A DNA stretch of 7,593 nucleotides from an uncultured Clostridia bacterium (GCA_946615495.1 CAMOHY010000097.1:1-7593), one strand, 5' to 3'; counted from the first letter of the stretch, positions 1-6,361 are shown. The notes: generated by a model from the letters alone, not told the origin. Numbers and translations are program-made.

Positions 1-70
1 ATGCTGCGTTTGTGCGATTTTTTACAGAATGTGAGACAGCGCCCAGACTATCGACAAACCCCAGGAAAGT

Positions 71-94
71 ATGAAAAGGCCGCAGCCCTTTCAT
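71..94. repeat. Imperfect inverted repeat upstream of the DUF2200 gene
   Basis: Arms ATGAAAAGGC (71-80) and GCCCTTTCAT (85-94) pair with one A/C mismatch around a four-base loop, CGCA. Neither side is followed by a run of T, so it does not look like an intrinsic terminator. The rest of bases 1-167 shows no convincing gene or promoter on either strand. An open plus-strand frame from base 1 runs through here into the DUF2200 gene in another frame, but it has no ribosome-binding site and its product looks unlike a protein. Confidence 0.3.
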
Positions 95-167
95 CTTCAA
101 TCCGCAGGACCGGCTTTTTTGATGCTCTGTCTTGGCCGCGCTGCGGCGAAGCCCTAAAAAGCATTCC

Positions 168-173
168 AGGAGG
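168..173 (+). promoter_or_regulatory. Ribosome-binding site of the DUF2200 gene
   Basis: A perfect AGGAGG sits five bases before the ATG at 179. It decides the start, because the in-frame GTG at 173 shares its last base with this site. Confidence 0.85.
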
Positions 174-178
174 TGCCT

Positions 179-514
179 ATGCCCAGACAATCCATTTTCG
201 ATATGCAGTTTGCCAAGGTATACCCGCTTTTGGTGCAAAAGGCCCAGCGCAAGGGCCGCACAAAGGAAGAGGTGGATACCGTCATCGCCTGGCTGACGGG
301 CTATGACTTGGCAAACGCCAATTTGGCTGTGCCCTGCCGGGAATTTTTCGGCGGCGCGCCCGCCTGGAATCCACGGGCCGAAAAAATTACCGGCAAGGTA
401 TGCGGCGTTCAGGTGGAAACCATTGAAGACCCGCTGATGAAGCGAATCCGCCAGCTGGACAAGCTGGTGGATGAGCTGGCCCAAGGCAAACCGATGGAGA
501 AAATACTGCGATAA
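179..514 (+). CDS. DUF2200 family protein
   Basis: This is a 111-residue soluble protein of the DUF2200 family, whose function is unknown. Family features seen in order are the N-terminal FAKVYPLLVQKAQRKGRTK segment (residues 11-29), the IAWLTGYD motif (36-43), the FFGGAPAWNP segment (57-66) that corresponds to the family's FF..AP.xNP, and the C-terminal KRIRQLDKLVDELAQGK stretch (88-104) ending in MEKILR. The length is normal for the family and nothing is missing. The ATG at 179 is chosen because AGGAGG (168-173) lies five bases upstream; a GTG two codons earlier overlaps that Shine-Dalgarno. It has no signal peptide or membrane segment. It is the only plus-strand gene and converges on the DUF5131 gene, with 21 bases between stop codons. 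The family assignment is recalled from its conserved pattern; no biochemical role can be given. Confidence 0.9.
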   Translation: MPRQSIFDMQFAKVYPLLVQKAQRKGRTKEEVDTVIAWLTGYDLANANLAVPCREFFGGAPAWNPRAEKITGKVCGVQVETIEDPLMKRIRQLDKLVDELAQGKPMEKILR

Positions 515-535
515 AAGGAGAAAAAGATAAGCAAA

Positions 536-1438
536 TTAGCCCCGTTCTCCTTCACGCTTTTTCGCCGGTTGCCCGCATTTCCCGCAGCTGCTGCAGCCGT
601 TGCAGACCAGCTTCATGGAGCACTCTTCACAATTTTTGCCATAATGCTTCTGGTATAGGTTTTCTTCCGGAACCGGCAGGCCCCAGCTGTCCGCCAAACG
701 GAAAACCATGGGCTTTCCCTCGTAATTCATGCCGGAGCGGAAGGCCTGGACGGTTTGCATCCGCTTGTCGTTCAGGGTGTACCGCTTCCCGTCCTTGATG
801 AACACCGTGCCCGTTTCCAGAAAGCAGAATGTGATATTCCGGGCCGCGCATTCTTGCCGCAGGCTTTTCACCCACTCAAAATGACAGGGCCTTCTGCCGC
901 CGTAGTTTTCCCCGCCGCACAGCACCCGTTCAATCTGCCCGCTGTCCAGGTACTTTTCCAGGCTCACCGGCCCGATCAAAGGCGTGCAGCCCACGCCCTT
1001 ATGCTTGAAGGGCAGGTCCAGCAAAATGGGCATCCGTTCGTCCGCCCGCTTCTGGTTTTCGCAGGTGACGTTGAAAAACACGTTGTCCCAGCCGCCGCCC
1101 CAATCGGACGGCAGGCAATCCGCCACCCGCTGGGGCCGCTTGGTGAGCAGATAAAAGATCACGTCGCTGCGGGCGCGGATAATATCCCAGGCTTCGTCCC
1201 GCCAGGCGTCCGCCTGCTCCAGGAAGAAATCCGACGTCATGCAGACGCTGACCATTTCGCCGCTTTGAATCTTGTACTGTCCCTTTCTGTCCCTGGACAG
1301 CGGATAAGCGGCGTTGGATGTGCGGTAGATTTCCGCGCCGTCCTTGTTCCGCATGGCGTCGATATAGTACATATAGCAGTTTTCGCAGCCCTCGCTGCAT
1401 TTGATACACCCGTGCCAGGGATTCCAAATATCGTGCAT
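536..1438 (-). CDS. DUF5131 / phage Gp37-Gp68 family protein with radical-SAM-like Cys motif
   Basis: A 300-residue protein of the DUF5131 (phage Gp37/Gp68) family, function not established. The N-terminus MHDIWNPWHGC is the family hallmark. It is followed by CSEGCENC (residues 14-21), which fits the C-x3-C-x2-C pattern that binds the [4Fe-4S] cluster in radical SAM enzymes. Other family blocks are VCMTSDFFLEQAD (65-77), IFYLLTKRP (94-102), FFNVTCENQKRADER (121-135), GGENYGGRRP (175-184) and FCFLETG (204-210). The C-terminus holds a second dense cysteine group (residues 270-288, six Cys), which could bind another Fe-S cluster or zinc. The start at 1438 is chosen because homologues begin here. 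A frame extension to an ATG at 1483 adds 15 residues that do not look conserved, although the ribosome-binding site at 1438 is weak (AGGG). In other genomes such proteins often sit beside the three-Cys-motif partner TcmP; none is seen here. Radical SAM activity is inference. Confidence 0.88.
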   Translation of the reverse strand: MHDIWNPWHGCIKCSEGCENCYMYYIDAMRNKDGAEIYRTSNAAYPLSRDRKGQYKIQSGEMVSVCMTSDFFLEQADAWRDEAWDIIRARSDVIFYLLTKRPQRVADCLPSDWGGGWDNVFFNVTCENQKRADERMPILLDLPFKHKGVGCTPLIGPVSLEKYLDSGQIERVLCGGENYGGRRPCHFEWVKSLRQECAARNITFCFLETGTVFIKDGKRYTLNDKRMQTVQAFRSGMNYEGKPMVFRLADSWGLPVPEENLYQKHYGKNCEECSMKLVCNGCSSCGKCGQPAKKREGERG

Positions 1439-1484
1439 GGCAAATGACCCTATCTCATACGGTTTGTAAGCGCGCCACAGCATG

Positions 1485-1729
1485 AAACAACGCCTGCCAA
1501 AGCAACGATGTTTCCCTCTTGACTTCGCTCAGGCGGGCGCTGAACAGCGCGAGGGGTTCACGAAAGAGCTTTTTGCCGGGGTGCCGTTCCATTCTTTAGT
1601 AGTCATCAGGCGGCCTGTTTCAAACAGTTTTTCCGCCTTCATAAAGCCGCCCGCTGGGGTTTTGCCGCCAGCGGGCGCAGTCGCTTTCGCAGCTGATAAA
1701 GCCGGTTTTGCCGGAGCAGAGAAGCAAGG
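1485..1729. other. Intergenic gap, no gene called
   Basis: No gene is called between the SH3 protein stop and the DUF5131 gene. It holds the two hairpins described separately. On the minus strand the SH3 frame stays open for 66 codons past its TGA, down to a TGA at 1529-1531, and contains an internal ATG at 1642 that would give a 37-residue peptide without a good ribosome-binding site. The composition of this extension (rich in Ala, Pro, Gly and Lys) is unlike the end of the SH3 protein. It could be a read-through tail, a remnant, or a copy of an interspersed intergenic repeat. Confidence 0.4.
1648..1677. repeat. Strong GC hairpin in the gap between the SH3 and DUF5131 genes
   Basis: Ten-base perfect arms CGCCCGCTGG (1648-1657) and CCAGCGGGCG (1668-1677) enclose a ten-base loop. 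On the minus strand the hairpin lies 53 bases past the stop of the SH3 gene and is followed by GCTTTATG, only a short T tract. It may be a weak terminator or an RNA-stabilising structure for the SH3 gene. A smaller CCGG-TTTTG-CCGG hairpin at 1702-1714 lies between it and the SH3 stop and has the same downstream flank on the minus strand (CGGCTTTAT). Confidence 0.45.
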
Positions 1730-2785
1730 TCAGCGCGGCGCTTCTCCCTGGCCGTTCAGGACCGAGAGAGTATTCATCATATTGCGCATCCGCGCTCCAA
1801 AGCCCTCGGCGCTTTCGATTGTGCAGTGGGCCGTGGCCACAATACAGCCATTGGCGGCAGGAATGATATACACCGTCTGAAGCAGATCAGGCATTCCATT
1901 TGCACCCTGAACGCGGGAAGCGTCAATCAGGATGCAGCTGCCCGCGCGCTCCAGCGTGGACGGTTCCCGAATGATGCCGTATTCTTTGGACAGTTCCTCG
2001 CTGATGGACGCGGAAACGGCTTCGGCATCCTCCGGGCTGTAGCTTACTTCCAAATAGTTCAGGGGCGCTTCGGCGCTGTCATAGAGCGAAACAAAGCATT
2101 CACGGCCTGCTTCGCTGCGGCGCAGGAAGCTTTCATAATCGTAATCAATTTCAATTCCCATCGCTTCATTCACGGCATGCTCGTAACGGACGGTTTCCTC
2201 CATGCCTTCAAGCATGATGACCGCTTCAAAGCGCTCCCCGTCCTGCCTTGCGGTTCCGGCCTCAGGGCCAGAAAATTCTGCTGGCGCGGCTGCGTCCGCC
2301 GCTTCATTTTTGCTATGAATCCATCCCGCCGCGCCCCGCAGGCTGACGATGAGCCAATCCCCGCCGTCCTTCAAAATGGGCAGGGTGGTGCCGCTGTCCA
2401 GCAGGGCAACCCTGGGCGCCATCGTATCATTCCAGGCGTATACCGGCGTTTTTTCCTCTGTCCGGTACCAGGCGGGATCAATGGCGAGATAGTCTTCGTT
2501 GACCCAGCCCGCGCGGCCCCCGTCCACAGCGTCCGAAAGGAAGCAGCCGGCCCATCCGCCCGTTTCCGGCTGCACGATGATAATATCCCCGTAATGCAGC
2601 GTTTTCACTGCTTGCGAAGAAGCGCTGGGCTCTTTTCGCACGGTAAGCGTTTCACACAGCACCACGGCCTGAAGGCCGATTTGCCCTTCCCCGCGGGGAG
2701 GAATAATTTCCGCCTGAACCGTCCCCACGCTTCCAAGCATCAGAATCAGCGCCGTCAAAATCATAAGCTTCCTGTACTTTTTCAT
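1730..2785 (-). CDS. Secreted protein with two bacterial SH3 domains and an unnamed C-terminal domain
   Basis: A 351-residue exported protein of unknown function. Residues 1-25 form a signal peptide: KKYRK, a hydrophobic core, then a VQA cleavage site before Glu26. There is no lipobox Cys and no later membrane segment, so the mature protein should be released or held by cell-wall contacts. Residues 38-100 form a bacterial SH3 domain (LTVRKEPSASSQAVKTLHYGD, ending AGWVNEDYL), and residues 112-158 a second, more diverged one (LPILKDGGDWLIV, GAAGWIHSK). Such domains commonly bind peptidoglycan or peptides. An Ala/Pro-rich linker (about 160-182) leads to a domain of about 155 residues that begins EGMEETVRYE and ends in a helix with MRNMMNTLSVL. 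Its pattern suggests a PsbP/Mog1-like fold, but that is a guess. The start is the ATG at 2785, with AGAGGA seven bases upstream; ATGs at 2791 and 2818 are poorly placed. Confidence 0.85.
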   Translation of the reverse strand: MKKYRKLMILTALILMLGSVGTVQAEIIPPRGEGQIGLQAVVLCETLTVRKEPSASSQAVKTLHYGDIIIVQPETGGWAGCFLSDAVDGGRAGWVNEDYLAIDPAWYRTEEKTPVYAWNDTMAPRVALLDSGTTLPILKDGGDWLIVSLRGAAGWIHSKNEAADAAAPAEFSGPEAGTARQDGERFEAVIMLEGMEETVRYEHAVNEAMGIEIDYDYESFLRRSEAGRECFVSLYDSAEAPLNYLEVSYSPEDAEAVSASISEELSKEYGIIREPSTLERAGSCILIDASRVQGANGMPDLLQTVYIIPAANGCIVATAHCTIESAEGFGARMRNMMNTLSVLNGQGEAPR

Positions 2786-2816
2786 ATCCATTTCCTCTTG
2801 TTTTATGCGTTCAATC

Positions 2817-2822
2817 ATAATA
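2817..2822 (-). promoter_or_regulatory. Possible -10 element of the SH3-protein gene
   Basis: TATTAT on the minus strand (five of six bases match TATAAT) lies about 30 bases before the ATG at 2785, a suitable distance. No good -35 hexamer is seen 16-18 bases further upstream, so this is weak. Confidence 0.25.
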
Positions 2823-2859
2823 CGATGAACCTGACTGTTTTGTTCCCCGCGGGTATGGG

Positions 2860-2883
2860 AAAAATGCGAAAAGCTGCCCGCAT
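2860..2883 (-). terminator. Weak terminator-like hairpin downstream of the small coupled ORF
   Basis: On the minus strand ATGCG (2883-2879) pairs with CGCAT (2868-2864) around a ten-base loop, and the second arm runs into a five-T tract (2864-2860). The stem is short, so this is a modest candidate for the end of the glycoside-hydrolase-like transcript. Just upstream of it, at 2888-2904, is an AT-rich near-palindrome (GGC, T5, A5, GCC). Confidence 0.3.
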
Positions 2884-2931
2884 TAAGGCTTTTTAAAAAT
2901 GCCGGTTCTGCTAAAGCACGGCGTAGATTTC

Positions 2932-3054
2932 CTATGCCGGTACGGCGCGGACGCCCGCCTGCCGCAAGGCTTCCACCCGATCAGCATTCGGCGCGGAGGG
3001 ATCAATTTCCTGCACTGGAAGCATTTTCGCATTGCAGGGCGGCGATTGAATCAT
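2932..3054 (-). CDS. Small ORF translationally coupled to the glycoside-hydrolase-like gene (40 residues; possibly a gene remnant)
   Basis: A 40-residue ORF whose ATG overlaps the TGA of the upstream gene as ATGA (3051-3054). A strong Shine-Dalgarno GGGGAG (3060-3065) sits five bases before the ATG, inside the end of the upstream gene, so initiation here is well supported. The product starts MIQSPPCNAK, contains MLPVQEIDPSAPNADRV and LRQAGVRAV, and ends at an amber codon. It has no membrane segment or signal peptide. I do not recognise it. After the TAG the same frame reads EIYAVL and then meets another TAG and soon a TAA, so this may be the 5' remnant of a longer gene that has decayed. Translational coupling of this kind usually joins genes acting in one pathway. 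The start is well supported; whether the short product is functional is uncertain. Confidence 0.5.
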   Translation of the reverse strand: MIQSPPCNAKMLPVQEIDPSAPNADRVEALRQAGVRAVPA

Positions 3055-5369
3055 GCGTTCTCCCCTTTTTCCATTTTGCCGGATACCAATATCGTGCCGC
3101 CGCCGCTTTGATAGTCCATCAGCAGGGTGCGCGTTTCCCCGTCCCAGGCAGAATGAATGGAAACCGCCTTTCCGGTTTCATCTTTCCCCTCGATCTTCGC
3201 CGCCTTTCCTGGAAGCCTCAAGCGTGTGTACGCATGAATGCCCTCCGCCGCGCGAAGCCGCAGGGTGAAGGCATCATCCGTCACGCGGGCGTCCTCCATT
3301 CTGGCGCTGGTGCCAATCACCCGGAAGGCTTCGTTTTCAATCCTGGAAAAGTCAAACAGAATGGCGCTGCTGTCGGGACATACTTCCTTCCTGCGCACAA
3401 TGGCATAATCGTTTGCCAGCATATCCGCAAATAAGCCGGTAAACACCTTCGGCGCGCCGCTGACGCTTTCGTCCATCACCGCGCTGATAAGATAGGGCCC
3501 CCGCCGGAGGGTCAGGTCATTGCGGTCCTGCCAGGGGATGCCCGCTTTTCCCAGCACATCATGGACGATTTTCCGCCATCCGTCCGCCGCGGCTTTGGAA
3601 AAGCAAAAGGTGTAGGGCGCCGCCTGCACCACCGTCACCGCGCCTTTTCCCACGGGATACCGGCCTGCCTGGGCATTCTTGGGTAAGCCGCACAGGTGGA
3701 ATAAATGGGCGGCGGGGTCGGGGAAGCCTGCCTCCCGCCACCAGGAACGCACTGAATGGAAGGGGTCCGACCCATCCCCAACGTAAATCAGCTCTCCCCC
3801 ATCCCGAATCCAGGCGGCCAGCTCCGTATGAATGTCCGATGACGCGGGCTTTAAGAATTCATAGCTCAAAATCAGCGCCCGCATGCCCTGCAGGTATCCG
3901 GAAAAGCGAATGAGATTATCCAATTGCACCGGCCGCACCGCCAGGCCGTATTTAAGCAGCGGCAGCGCCAGGGCGTAAAACTGCGGAAAGGCCATGCTTT
4001 GAATGAAATCAAGGGATAAATCCGGATCCTTTGATACCTGTTCCATCAGCTTTTTCGATTCTTCCAGGTTATAGCCAGCCGGGTCCGTATTTTTACGAAG
4101 GACGGAGGTCATCCGGCCCTGCAAGCCGCCCTTTTTCACGATGCCGTCCGGGAAGGTGCGCTGGTACAGGGCGCTGTCGGACAGGAAAACACCCACGCTG
4201 TCCGGCTGGTTTTCAAAGGCCCAATCCTGCTGGTCCATGTCGCCCAGCATTTGAAAGACGGAGGAAAGCAGGGTGGCATAGGAGGGCGGAATGGGTCTGG
4301 GCGCGATGTTGCCGTTCAAAGCGCGCAGGGCCTGGCCCGCCACCGTGTCCGCGGGAATGGCGGCGGCGTCTTGGGGAAGGCGGGGATACTTTCCGTTGAA
4401 CACCCGGTCCGGCCAGGGACAGATTTCATAGTGCCATACACGGGGTTGGAGCAGGGAGGCGGTCAAGGTCTTTTTATAATTCAGTTCATAGTTTTCCCAG
4501 GTGTACATGGGCCTGTCCTCAATGGGATCGTTGAGGAACCACATGCGCCGGGCCGTGCCCCGCACCAATTCCTGCATAACCCCATATTCCAGAAACGCCG
4601 TTTCAAACGTTCTTTCCCGGTACACCCCTTCGTACACGTTTCCTTCCCGGCTGGTGCCCGTCCACACCTGGGCGATGTACCCATCCACGGAAGGGATGGA
4701 AAGCAGCTCCGCTTCGGGGCTCAATATTTTCCAGGTGGTGTAGTTAATCAGGCTGTGGGTGGGCACATAAAAGCGAAGGTCTTTCCCGTATGTTTCCTTG
4801 GCGTACGCCTTGATTTTTTCGCTGATCCGGGCAATGGCGCGGCAGTACAAATACACCTTGAGCCGCGCGCTGCGGTAGGCGGCGTCCGGGCTTTCATGCT
4901 GGGGCCGCCAAGGCTCCTGATAATAGCTTTCATATTCCCGCTGGAAGGCTTTGGAATAGCCGCTGTGGTCCCAGTATTCCGGCTCCTCCATGTGGATGGC
5001 TTCCACGCCGCAGTCCACCGCCGCTTTCAGCTTTTCGGTCAAATAATCCGCAAAGGAAAGAGTGGGGCACATATAGGGCACCGTCGGGCCGTGGGACACC
5101 TCCTGGCCGTTTCGATCCCGCTGGCCCTCGTCCCAGTGCTGTTTTCCATCCCATGTTCCGTCCAGGTAATCCTGGTATTCGCCCCAGGAAATCCCGGTCA
5201 TCAGGTGCACTGCATAGCCCTGCTCCCGGTAGGCGCGAATTCTTTCCGGCATACTGGCGTCAATGCCGTACACCATCACGAAATCGCACCCAAGATCAAT
5301 GGAGGGGCGAAAAGGGGATCGTTCCTGATATCCTGTCAGTTCAGCCTTTGGAGAGCGAACATAGGCCAC
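3051..5369 (-). CDS. Putative glycoside-hydrolase-like TIM-barrel protein, family not assigned
   Basis: A 772-residue soluble protein without signal peptide, so probably cytoplasmic. Residues about 25-340 read as a TIM barrel of the retaining glycoside hydrolase type: DFVMVYGID (29-37), HLMTGISWGEYQDYL (55-69), VEAIHMEEPEYW (122-133), FYVPTHSLINY (200-210), DGYIAQVWTGTS (229-240), MWFLNDPIED (276-285) and WHYEICPWPDR (312-322). Glu128 or Glu129 is a candidate acid/base and Glu315 a candidate nucleophile, by position only. Residues about 360-615 resemble the glutamine-amidotransferase-like trimerisation domain of GH42-type enzymes (ALILSYEFLKPAS, then AAWIRDGGELIYVGDG). The last 130 residues look like a beta-sandwich. 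The start is GTG at 5369, with AGGAG ten bases upstream; an overlapping ATG at 5380 is in another frame and stops after 12 codons. An ATGA overlap couples it to a small downstream ORF. Substrate and family number are not recognised; a non-catalytic role is possible. Confidence 0.72.
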   Translation of the reverse strand: MAYVRSPKAELTGYQERSPFRPSIDLGCDFVMVYGIDASMPERIRAYREQGYAVHLMTGISWGEYQDYLDGTWDGKQHWDEGQRDRNGQEVSHGPTVPYMCPTLSFADYLTEKLKAAVDCGVEAIHMEEPEYWDHSGYSKAFQREYESYYQEPWRPQHESPDAAYRSARLKVYLYCRAIARISEKIKAYAKETYGKDLRFYVPTHSLINYTTWKILSPEAELLSIPSVDGYIAQVWTGTSREGNVYEGVYRERTFETAFLEYGVMQELVRGTARRMWFLNDPIEDRPMYTWENYELNYKKTLTASLLQPRVWHYEICPWPDRVFNGKYPRLPQDAAAIPADTVAGQALRALNGNIAPRPIPPSYATLLSSVFQMLGDMDQQDWAFENQPDSVGVFLSDSALYQRTFPDGIVKKGGLQGRMTSVLRKNTDPAGYNLEESKKLMEQVSKDPDLSLDFIQSMAFPQFYALALPLLKYGLAVRPVQLDNLIRFSGYLQGMRALILSYEFLKPASSDIHTELAAWIRDGGELIYVGDGSDPFHSVRSWWREAGFPDPAAHLFHLCGLPKNAQAGRYPVGKGAVTVVQAAPYTFCFSKAAADGWRKIVHDVLGKAGIPWQDRNDLTLRRGPYLISAVMDESVSGAPKVFTGLFADMLANDYAIVRRKEVCPDSSAILFDFSRIENEAFRVIGTSARMEDARVTDDAFTLRLRAAEGIHAYTRLRLPGKAAKIEGKDETGKAVSIHSAWDGETRTLLMDYQSGGGTILVSGKMEKGENA
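3060..3065 (-). promoter_or_regulatory. Ribosome-binding site of the small coupled ORF
   Basis: GGGGAG on the minus strand, five bases before the ATG at 3054, embedded in the last codons of the upstream gene. It is the main support for translation of the 40-codon ORF. Confidence 0.6.
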
Positions 5370-5379
5370 GGCGTTTCAT

Positions 5380-5384
5380 CTCCT
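5380..5384 (-). promoter_or_regulatory. Ribosome-binding site supporting the GTG start of the glycoside-hydrolase-like gene
   Basis: AGGAG on the minus strand, ten bases before the GTG at 5369. It supports this non-ATG start, since no in-frame ATG lies nearby upstream. Confidence 0.55.
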
Positions 5385-5414
5385 GTGCTTCGGAATTTGT
5401 TTGCCAGGTTTCGC

Positions 5415-5431
5415 TGACAAGTATTCTGTCA
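5415..5431. promoter_or_regulatory. Inverted repeat TGACA-N7-TGTCA, possible operator
   Basis: A 17-base inverted repeat with five-base arms lies 46 bases before the GTG of the glycoside-hydrolase-like gene. On the minus strand its right arm forms a perfect TTGACA -35 hexamer (5432-5427), but no acceptable -10 hexamer follows at 16-18 bases. It also lies in coding-like debris, so chance is a real possibility. Confidence 0.2.
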
Positions 5432-5633
5432 ATATCGGCTAATTCCTCTTTTGTGAAATCCGCACGCGTGAACTTCTTCTGAAGCTTCCCATTTCCATAG
5501 CTTCCGCTTCGTATTTGTAATCTTTCAAGCTCATCCGAAGGATTTGCTTGTGTACAACGAGCACTTTATCATGGTAAGTTTTTAGAAGAAGAACAGGATT
5601 AGTACGCATTGTTCGCCGTGCTCTAAAAAATGG

Positions 5634-6353
5634 CTATTTGTTTTGCATGATTAGCGCTACCGTCTGGCGCTGTTGTTCCTCAGCGGAAATGACCGCCTTT
5701 CCATCGCCGTTCTGCTCTCCATAATTTCCAAACTGCGCATGATTTCCGCCTTCTATCACATGTTTGGCGGCATTATCAGGCAAAAACCGGTCTCCAGCTT
5801 TTAGGTTTGCCATGTTCAGCACCCGGTCCTCCGAGCCGTACACGGTGGTCACGGCAAGGCTGTCGCCCAGTTTTTTCGTTGGATATGCGGCAAGCAATAC
5901 AACGCCGGTCAATTGCTTTTCATGATTTGCCGCATAGCTTGCAGCCATTGCGCCCCCAAGAGAATGCCCCCCGATATACCAGTTGGCATAACCGTACCTC
6001 GGCATCAGATCGTCTGCTTTGTTTAAACCGAAAAAAGCCAGACGAAACGGCATTTTTACCAGACAGACATCCATTCCTTCCTTCGCAAGAAGATGCAGCA
6101 GCGGGGCGTAAGCCGTTTCCTCAACTTTTGCTCCCGGATAAAAGATCAGCGCATCGCTTTCGGAGGGGCCGTCAAACAGCCATCCATAATCAGTTTTTGT
6201 AACCGATACTGTTTCATCAGATTCTAACGCAGACAGGGCAGACTGGTCTGCGTGAAAATACTGTTCCGAATAAAGGAAAAAACATATTACGAGAATCCCC
6301 ATCGCACAAAGCGGAACAATCCATATCCATTTTTTCATTTTACGCTTCTTCAC
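5634..6353 (-). CDS. Membrane-anchored alpha/beta hydrolase
   Basis: A 239-residue alpha/beta-hydrolase-fold protein, probably an esterase-like enzyme acting outside the membrane; the substrate is unknown. Residues 1-8 are basic (KKRKMKK) and residues 9-28 form one hydrophobic segment with no clear cleavage site, so an N-terminal anchor is likely. The fold begins about residue 56. FYPGAKV (71-77) is the probable oxyanion-hole strand and loop. GGHSLGG (128-134) is the nucleophile elbow with Ser131. VYGSEDRV (171-178) supplies Asp176 and EGGNHAQFG (201-209) supplies His205, so the catalytic triad is complete. The order and spacing match the compact Abhydrolase_5-type group. The start is GTG at 6353, because AAAGGTGAT (6362-6370) lies eight bases upstream; the ATG at 6338 (MKKWIWI) is the alternative but has only a weak site. 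It ends with TAG. It is 224 bases from the isomerase-like gene and is probably transcribed separately. Confidence 0.9.
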   Translation of the reverse strand: MKKRKMKKWIWIVPLCAMGILVICFFLYSEQYFHADQSALSALESDETVSVTKTDYGWLFDGPSESDALIFYPGAKVEETAYAPLLHLLAKEGMDVCLVKMPFRLAFFGLNKADDLMPRYGYANWYIGGHSLGGAMAASYAANHEKQLTGVVLLAAYPTKKLGDSLAVTTVYGSEDRVLNMANLKAGDRFLPDNAAKHVIEGGNHAQFGNYGEQNGDGKAVISAEEQQRQTVALIMQNK

Positions 6354-6361
6354 GCTTATCC

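Larger units (their letters stand above)
5378..5609 (-). pseudogene. Coding-like remnant in two frames between the alpha/beta hydrolase and the glycoside-hydrolase-like gene
   Basis: The stretch looks more AT-rich than its neighbours and reads as protein in two successive minus-strand frames. The first is an ATG-initiated 56-codon ORF (5439-5609) starting MRTNPVLLLKTYHDKVLVV and containing MSLKDYKYEAEAMEMG, after which it becomes basic and poor. The second frame becomes protein-like about there (KKFTRADFTKEELADIDRIL, then SETWQTNSEAQEMKRR) and runs into the start of the glycoside-hydrolase-like gene. It has no start codon of its own before that point. The handover near 5475-5485 suggests one gene broken by a frameshift, with its ends lost. 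The 56-codon ORF has no clear ribosome-binding site. I do not recognise the family; overlapping small genes are the alternative. Confidence 0.4.

Noticed and set aside
1..306. Plus-strand open frame of 101 codons at the left edge
   Set aside because: It overlaps the DUF2200 gene in another frame, lacks a ribosome-binding site and has an unconvincing composition.
755..1447. Plus-strand open frame of 230 codons opposite the DUF5131 gene
   Set aside because: The minus strand matches a known family throughout; this is its complement.
1529..1642. Separate 37-residue gene starting at the ATG at 1642
   Set aside because: No proper Shine-Dalgarno precedes it. The frame simply continues the open stretch after the SH3 stop, and a repeat element is as likely.
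1826..2896. Plus-strand open frame of 356 codons opposite the SH3 protein
   Set aside because: The minus strand carries a signal peptide and SH3 motifs. The plus-strand product has no domain signs and no ribosome-binding site was seen.
2911..2934. Amber readthrough (TAG as a sense codon) in the small coupled ORF
   Set aside because: TAG ends the alpha/beta hydrolase cleanly at 5634, and the continued frame meets another TAG and a TAA at once. Decay is a simpler explanation.
4251..5417. Plus-strand open frame of 388 codons opposite the glycoside-hydrolase-like gene
   Set aside because: It is antisense to a gene with clear domain motifs and a ribosome-binding site. Its own product is low in recognisable motifs and typical of a GC-rich shadow frame.
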